Shown here: in pieces, positions 60,272-64,000 of the stretch | Position numbering within the stretch: position 1 is the stretch's first letter | How the letters are laid out: the number at the start of each line of letters is the position of its first letter | Source: Pedobacter sp. AJM | GTDB lineage: Bacteria > Bacteroidota > Bacteroidia > Sphingobacteriales > Sphingobacteriaceae | Reading direction: 5' to 3' | Assembly (NCBI RefSeq): GCF_002197755.1 | Contig: NZ_NHOT01000015.1 | Span: forward strand, 1 to 64,000 | Length of the DNA: 64,000 bases | The notes under the pieces: generated by a model | Databases searched by the model: none | Seen by the model: only the letters and a program-made list of their open reading frames with translations | Told to the model about the DNA's origin: nothing | Program-made: the position numbers and the translations under genes

Positions 60272-60658
60272 TCAGATATATTGCTGTATCGTTTTCTGGC
60301 GATGTAAATTCACCAAATGTACAATCTTATGCTCATCTGCTAAATACTGATAAACCAAATTCAGTTTGGGCGCAATAACCTGATTCCTTTCGGTACTGAT
60401 TCCCAGTTCATAGTAAAGAAACTCACTTAAAGAATCTAATTTCTCAGCAGGTAAATTGCATTTATGTAACCAGTTTTCAAAAGTAGTCCTGTCTTCACTT
60501 TCCAATATATCGACTGGTAAAGTAAAGCCGTTCTCCATTGTTTCATTGAACAGCTCTTCAGCATCTTTTAATTTGCCTTCCAGTTTTAAGCCCATTATTT
60601 TAGCTAAAACCTCAGCAAGTTTCTGAATTTCTGCTGTGATTAAGTCTTTCCTGTACAT
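60272..60658 (-). CDS. Hypothetical helical protein upstream of the NUDIX gene
   Basis: A 128-residue, mainly helical soluble protein. MYRKDLITAEIQKLAEVLAK and a DAEELFNETMENGF segment suggest a TPR-like helix pair, followed by DRTTFENWLHKCNL and LVYQYLADEHKIVHLVNLHR. The layout resembles DUF6483-type proteins, but I cannot confirm it. It is 23 bp upstream of the NUDIX gene on the same strand, consistent with an operon. The function is unknown. Confidence 0.65.
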   Translation of the reverse strand: MYRKDLITAEIQKLAEVLAKIMGLKLEGKLKDAEELFNETMENGFTLPVDILESEDRTTFENWLHKCNLPAEKLDSLSEFLYYELGISTERNQVIAPKLNLVYQYLADEHKIVHLVNLHRQKTIQQYI

Positions 60659-60720
60659 GGTAGGTTCTTGTTTTTATTTAAAATGCCTTTGTAACATCAA
60701 AAGCATGGAACATTCCAACA

Positions 60721-60771
60721 TAAAGTCTAAAGTCTAAAGTCTAAAGTCTAAAGTCTAAAGTCTAAAGTCTA
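60721..60771 (+). repeat. Tandem heptamer TAAAGTC, seven copies
   Basis: Seven perfect head-to-tail copies of TAAAGTC fill 60721-60769 and a partial eighth (TA) ends at 60771. The TAG stop codon of the minus-strand TPM gene (60769-60771) is made from this repeat junction. The perfect array is prone to slippage during replication. Confidence 0.9.
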
Positions 60772-61557
60772 CCAGCTTCCGCTGGATCCGCCTCCGCCGA
60801 AACTTCCTCCTCCAAAACCACCAAATCCACCACCACCGGAAGATCCTCCGCCAAAACCGCCGCTGCTGCCCCAGCCACTGTTTCCACCTCTGCCGCCAGC
60901 ACTTCCAAAAAGCATTCCCCAGAATAATGCATTCGACGCACCACGTCCGCCAATGACACTTCCGCCACCACCACCGCCTTTGCGCATGATGATGATGATA
61001 ATAACCACGATGAAGATCACGATAAAGATACTTCCCGCACCTCCTTTTTTTGACGATGAAGCTTTAGGGCTATCATTTTTATATTCTCCTCTGGTATATT
61101 TAATAATCGATGTTGTACCCGCATCTAGTCCGGCATAATAGTTTCCGGCTTTAAAATTTGGCTTGATGTCATTATCTATAATACGTTTGGCATAAATATC
61201 CGGTAGTGCACCTTCCACTCCATACCCCGTCTGGATCGAAATTTTTCTGTCTCCAACGGCCACAACGATCATGATGCCATTATTTTTACCTTGTTGACCT
61301 ACACCCCATTTTCGGCCTAATTCTACAGCATACTCATTGATATCATAATCGCCAATAGATTTTAAAATAGCAACCGCAATTTGTGTGGAAGAAGAATCAT
61401 TGAAAGTGACAAGCTTTGTTTCCAATGCCTGTTTTTGATCGGCAGATAGTACATTGGCATAATCATTCACCAGGGTATTGGGTTTCTCCGGAAAATTTTG
61501 TGCAAAACCAAATGTGAATAAGCAACAGCATAACGATAAAAGGAATAATTTTTTCAT
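60769..61557 (-). CDS. TPM-domain membrane protein with glycine-rich tail (YgcG-like)
   Basis: A 262-residue exported protein. The signal peptide ends near FGFAQN (residue 20). A TPM (Psb32-type) domain follows (about 27-155), with LVNDYANVLSADQKQALETKL at its front and KWGVGQQGKNNGIMIVVAVGDRKI (here KWGVGQQGKNNGIMIV) as the core. A helix near 175-192 (SIFIVIFIVVIIIIIM) anchors it. The last 70 residues are Gly/Ser-rich with a GGFGGGSSGGGGFGG pattern. Its stop codon is supplied by a TAAAGTC repeat. It lies 3 bp from a second TPM gene upstream, and downstream of lemA, a recurrent trio. Confidence 0.88.
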   Translation of the reverse strand: MKKLFLLSLCCCLFTFGFAQNFPEKPNTLVNDYANVLSADQKQALETKLVTFNDSSSTQIAVAILKSIGDYDINEYAVELGRKWGVGQQGKNNGIMIVVAVGDRKISIQTGYGVEGALPDIYAKRIIDNDIKPNFKAGNYYAGLDAGTTSIIKYTRGEYKNDSPKASSSKKGGAGSIFIVIFIVVIIIIIMRKGGGGGGSVIGGRGASNALFWGMLFGSAGGRGGNSGWGSSGGFGGGSSGGGGFGGFGGGSFGGGGSSGSW

Positions 61558-61560
61558 TGC

Positions 61561-62004
61561 TTATTTGTTTTCGGGTTTATCCATAAATACAATATCATTA
61601 GGCAATTCGTTAATGTCTCCTTTTTGAGGAGGAAAAAACAAGGCTAGCTTTTCTCCAGCCAATGCCACTCCTGCAATAATTCCATCGGCGAGATTACCTT
61701 TAGCAAAGTGAGCTGTCATGGCGATCTTGGTGGTTTCCCAGAAATCTTCAGGTACAACTTTGTTAATTCCCGAATCACCAATAATGGCAAATTTATGATC
61801 GGCATGGGCAAGATAAATTAAAACACCATTTCTTAGAGATGTTTTATCCATGTTTAGTTTAGCAAAATACGCTGTGGCTTTTTCATAAGGATCACCTTCA
61901 CAGTGTTTATCAATGGCAATTCTTAATTCACCCGAGGTTGCTTTCTCTGCATCTGAAATGGCCTGAGCTATTTTATCTTGTTCAATATCTGAAAATAACG
62001 ACAT
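61561..62004 (-). CDS. Second TPM-domain protein
   Basis: A 147-residue soluble protein with a TPM domain: IAQAISDAEKATSGELRIAID, ATAYFAKLNMDKTSLRNGVLI, YLAHADHKFAIIGDSGIN and LADGIIAGVALAGEKLALFFP. There is no signal peptide or membrane helix, so unlike its neighbour it is probably cytoplasmic or peripheral. It ends 3 bp upstream of the larger TPM gene and follows lemA, so the three form an operon. TPM proteins have been linked to membrane homeostasis or photosystem repair in other groups; here the function is unknown. Confidence 0.85.
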   Translation of the reverse strand: MSLFSDIEQDKIAQAISDAEKATSGELRIAIDKHCEGDPYEKATAYFAKLNMDKTSLRNGVLIYLAHADHKFAIIGDSGINKVVPEDFWETTKIAMTAHFAKGNLADGIIAGVALAGEKLALFFPPQKGDINELPNDIVFMDKPENK

Positions 62005-62029
62005 GATTCTGTTTTAATTGAAGTAAAAA

Positions 62030-62066
62030 GGGTAGTATGTATTTAGGAATTAAACACACACTACCC
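62030..62066 (-). terminator. Hairpin between lemA and the TPM genes
   Basis: GGGTAGT (62030-62036) and ACTACCC (62060-62066) form a stem with a loop of 23 nt. On the minus strand it is followed by TTTTTACTTC. It sits inside the lemA-TPM-TPM unit and may end some lemA transcripts. Confidence 0.5.
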
Positions 62067-62086
62067 TGAAATATTTTAGTCTGATT

Positions 62087-62668
62087 TTAAAATTCTACTT
62101 TAGGTGCATTTTTTGCAGTGGCATCTGCTTCAAAATATCCTTTGGGTTTAAAGCCAAACATTCCTGAAGTTAAATTTGTAGGGAATGACCTGATTTTTCC
62201 GTTATATTCTTGTACCGCATCGTTAAAATCTTTTCTGGCAACAGTAATTCTGTTTTCAGTGCTTTCCAGCTGAGCAGATAAATCACTGAATTGCTGTGTT
62301 GCTCTTAATTCAGGATAGGCCTCTGTAATCGATAATAATTTACCTAAGGCCTGGCTTAATTGCCCTTGTGCGGCCTGATATTTCTGAATGTTTTCTGGCG
62401 TTAAATCATCCGCATTCACTGTCATTTGTGTGGCTTTTGCGCGCGCCTCTGTCACTGCAGTTAATGTTCCCTGTTCAAACTTAGCTGCGCCCTTAACTGT
62501 GCTCACTAGATTTGGAATTAAATCTGCCCTTCTCTGGTATTGCGTTTGTACGGTTCCCCATTTTGATTTTACATTTTCATCAAGCTTAACCATGCTGTTA
62601 TATCCGCATGAACTTAAAGTGGTAACTGCAATGACAGCAGCTAAAATTCCAAATACTAATTTTTTCAT
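62087..62668 (-). CDS. lemA: LemA-family lipoprotein
   Basis: A 193-residue LemA protein with a lipobox. Cys21 in TTLSSCGYNSM is the likely acylated residue, so it is lipid-anchored rather than membrane-spanning as in many LemA proteins. The domain shows VKSKWGTVQTQYQRRADLIP, LVSTVKGAAKFEQGTL, LLSITEAYPELRATQQF and a C-terminal SGMFGFKPKGYFEADA. The ATG at 62668 places the signal peptide correctly; an ATG at 62710 would add 14 residues before it. It is first of the lemA-TPM-TPM operon. Confidence 0.92.
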   Translation of the reverse strand: MKKLVFGILAAVIAVTTLSSCGYNSMVKLDENVKSKWGTVQTQYQRRADLIPNLVSTVKGAAKFEQGTLTAVTEARAKATQMTVNADDLTPENIQKYQAAQGQLSQALGKLLSITEAYPELRATQQFSDLSAQLESTENRITVARKDFNDAVQEYNGKIRSFPTNLTSGMFGFKPKGYFEADATAKNAPKVEF

Positions 62669-62814
62669 TTTTATAGTTTTATCTTTTGTTGTCAACTGAT
62701 TATTTTTCAATTTACGAATGAGATCACAAAATCCGTTCCTTTGTTACAATTTAAGTGAAAACATGACAAGTTGTATATAAAGCATGGATTATTTGCAATT
62801 CTAAACAGGAATAT

Positions 62815-62934
62815 TTGGCAAATAAAAGAAAAGAAGTTGTCCAGAATAATTCGACGGAAGATTTTTATTTAAAACCAATAATGGCCATCAGTGAAATTAA
62901 ATTGAAGCGCCCTGAATTTTATAAGAATCAATAA
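62815..62934 (+). CDS. Doubtful 39-residue ORF
   Basis: A TTG-initiated frame in the 408-bp gap between lemA and the final gene. The product (MANKRKEVVQNN...) is charged, with no signal or membrane helix, and matches no family that I know. No ribosome-binding or terminator signals stand out. It is listed because the gap is otherwise empty apart from the promoter at 63011-63044; it may be a chance frame. Confidence 0.15.
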   Translation: MANKRKEVVQNNSTEDFYLKPIMAISEIKLKRPEFYKNQ

Positions 62935-63010
62935 TGGTTTTTAATATCATCAACGTTCATCACGATATGATTTTGGGATGAGCTGTATATTTAGATGGCC
63001 AATTTATACC

Positions 63011-63044
63011 TTTGCTTAAATACTGAATTTTCTATTTATCTTTG
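63011..63044 (+). promoter_or_regulatory. Candidate Bacteroidota promoter (TTTG-N22-TATCTTTG)
   Basis: TTTG (63011-63014) and TATCTTTG (63037-63044) match the -33 and -7 elements with a 22-bp spacer, close to the usual 19-21. The expected transcript start is about 25 bp before the ATG at 63077. Confidence 0.6.
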
Positions 63045-63076
63045 TGCTAATTCAGGATAAAAACCTGACTGTTTAC

Positions 63077-64000
63077 ATGCAAAAAGATATCGAAATTACA
63101 TTGCTGCCACATGAGGTAACGCAATCCGAAACGATCAAAACCAAGCTTTCCGAAACGTTAAAAGTATCTGAAGATCGCATTAAGGCATATGATATTTTAA
63201 AACGCTCAATAGACGCCAGATCACGAAAGGTGATTTTCCGGGTGTTGGTTAGCGTTTTTGTTGACGAAATGCCTCAGCCAGAAATCAAGGCCATTCATTA
63301 CCCAAACGTTAAGGATGCAAAACCTGTTATCATTGTTGGTGCGGGGCCGGCAGGATTATTTGCTGCTTTGCAATGCATCGAAAATGGATTAAAGCCCATT
63401 ATCATCGAGCGCGGAAAAGATGTTAAACAACGCCGCCGAGATTTAGCCGCCATTAATAAACAGGGTGTAGTTAATACGGAATCTAATTATTGTTATGGAG
63501 AAGGTGGAGCCGGAACCTATTCTGACGGTAAACTTTATACACGATCTAACAAACGTGGTGATATTAATAAAGTACTTCAGGCATTTGTAGATCATGGTGC
63601 AGAAAAAGACATTTTAATTGATGCCCGCCCGCATATCGGCACCAATAAATTACCGCATATTATTACAGCCATCAGAGAAACCATCCTGAATGCAGGGGGG
63701 GAAGTGATGTTTGATAGTCAAATGACGGACTTATTGATCGAATTTGGGAAAGTTAAAGGCATAGAAATTAATTTTGAAGAAAAATTATTCGCTGATGACC
63801 TTATTCTGGCTACCGGTCATTCTGCCAGGGATATATATGAATTATTGAACAGAAAAAATATCCGCATCGAGGCAAAGCCTTTTGCCCTTGGGGTTAGAAT
63901 TGAGCATCCACAGGAAATCATTGATGCTGCTCAATATCACTGCGATACACGATCTGAATTTCTTCCTCCGGCTTATTATAGCCTGGTTGAGCAGGTTGGG
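63077..64000 (+). CDS. NAD(P)/FAD-dependent oxidoreductase, 3' truncated by window edge
   Basis: The first 308 codons of a flavoprotein running off the window. A leading region of about 90 residues (MQKDIEITLLPHEVTQSETI) precedes the FAD/NAD fold: PVIIVGAGPAGLFAALQCIEN (about 94) is the dinucleotide motif. VKQRRRDLAAINKQGVVNTE, CYGEGGAGTYSDGKLYTR and ILATGHSARDIYELL follow. The layout, with an N-terminal extension and a Cys in CYGEGGAGTYSDGK, resembles the uncharacterised dehydrogenase group found in many bacteria. The substrate is unknown. It is preceded by a good candidate promoter. Confidence 0.85.
   Translation, partial: MQKDIEITLLPHEVTQSETIKTKLSETLKVSEDRIKAYDILKRSIDARSRKVIFRVLVSVFVDEMPQPEIKAIHYPNVKDAKPVIIVGAGPAGLFAALQCIENGLKPIIIERGKDVKQRRRDLAAINKQGVVNTESNYCYGEGGAGTYSDGKLYTRSNKRGDINKVLQAFVDHGAEKDILIDARPHIGTNKLPHIITAIRETILNAGGEVMFDSQMTDLLIEFGKVKGIEINFEEKLFADDLILATGHSARDIYELLNRKNIRIEAKPFALGVRIEHPQEIIDAAQYHCDTRSEFLPPAYYSLVEQVG

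Noticed and set aside
60721..60771. CRISPR array
   Set aside because: The repeat unit is 7 bp with no spacers. It is a simple tandem repeat, and no cas genes are present.

Overview
The window reads as chromosomal backbone of a Sphingobacteriaceae-type Bacteroidota, most like Pedobacter. This is inferred from AT-rich DNA, families largely confined to Bacteroidota (BT_3928 family, CCC-motif membrane protein, head GIN domain, duplicated DUF1599), bacillithiol-linked redox proteins, TAnnTTTG promoter elements, and the kinds of short palindromic intergenic repeats. Nearly all of it is densely packed housekeeping and envelope genes. I found no tRNA or rRNA genes, CRISPR array, insertion sequence, prophage or plasmid module. 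Both ends cut genes: mqo on the left and an NAD(P)/FAD oxidoreductase on the right.

Layout. 0-5 kb: mqo (partial), ytxJ, a 40-residue lipoprotein, ribH, a LytTR/LytS two-component pair, an ArsC-like reductase. 5-13 kb: a surface protein with a carboxypeptidase-like regulatory domain, an M1 aminopeptidase, RidA, a methyltransferase, VF530, a polysaccharide deacetylase, and a GtrA plus GT39 pair for lipid-linked sugar transfer. 12.6-25 kb: pdxJ, an EamA transporter, gcvP, a serine hydrolase, YceI, an MBL hydrolase, recJ, lptB. 25-34.7 kb: GH3, small membrane proteins, a bacilliredoxin, cdaA and folP, duplicated DUF1599, and a BT_3928/permease/DinB/aroK operon. 34.7-38 kb: an M28 peptidase and a carotenoid desaturase. 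38-45.8 kb: rlmD, a GIN-domain protein, a phosphoribosyltransferase, then a carotenoid-tailoring run (acyltransferase, glycosyltransferase, CruF, IspH, CrtW-like ketolase). 46-53.5 kb: hemH, gntK, waaA, and a UDP-sugar operon (ugd, UDP-xylose synthase, galE, unknown, CpsB-like phosphatase). 53.5-64 kb: a MacB-type permease, an IscA-type protein, an acyl-CoA mutase subunit, dnaA with a candidate oriC, NUDIX, TPM/TPM/LemA, and the partial oxidoreductase.

How the genes work together. The strongest multi-gene theme is pigment: CrtD, CruF, a CrtW-like ketolase, a GT2 glycosyltransferase and a PlsC-type acyltransferase together suggest a monocyclic keto-carotenoid that is hydrated, glycosylated and acylated, with IspH supplying precursor. 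A second theme is envelope sugars (Kdo transferase, UDP-GlcA, UDP-xylose, UDP-galactose, GT39/GtrA). A third is bacillithiol-type redox control (YtxJ and a CGC bacilliredoxin). I found no clearly unprecedented system. The most distinctive items are the carotenoid glycoside-ester gene set, the DnaA-box region before dnaA, several very small ORFs, and intergenic palindromes and heptamer repeats, some of which reach gene ends or predicted starts.
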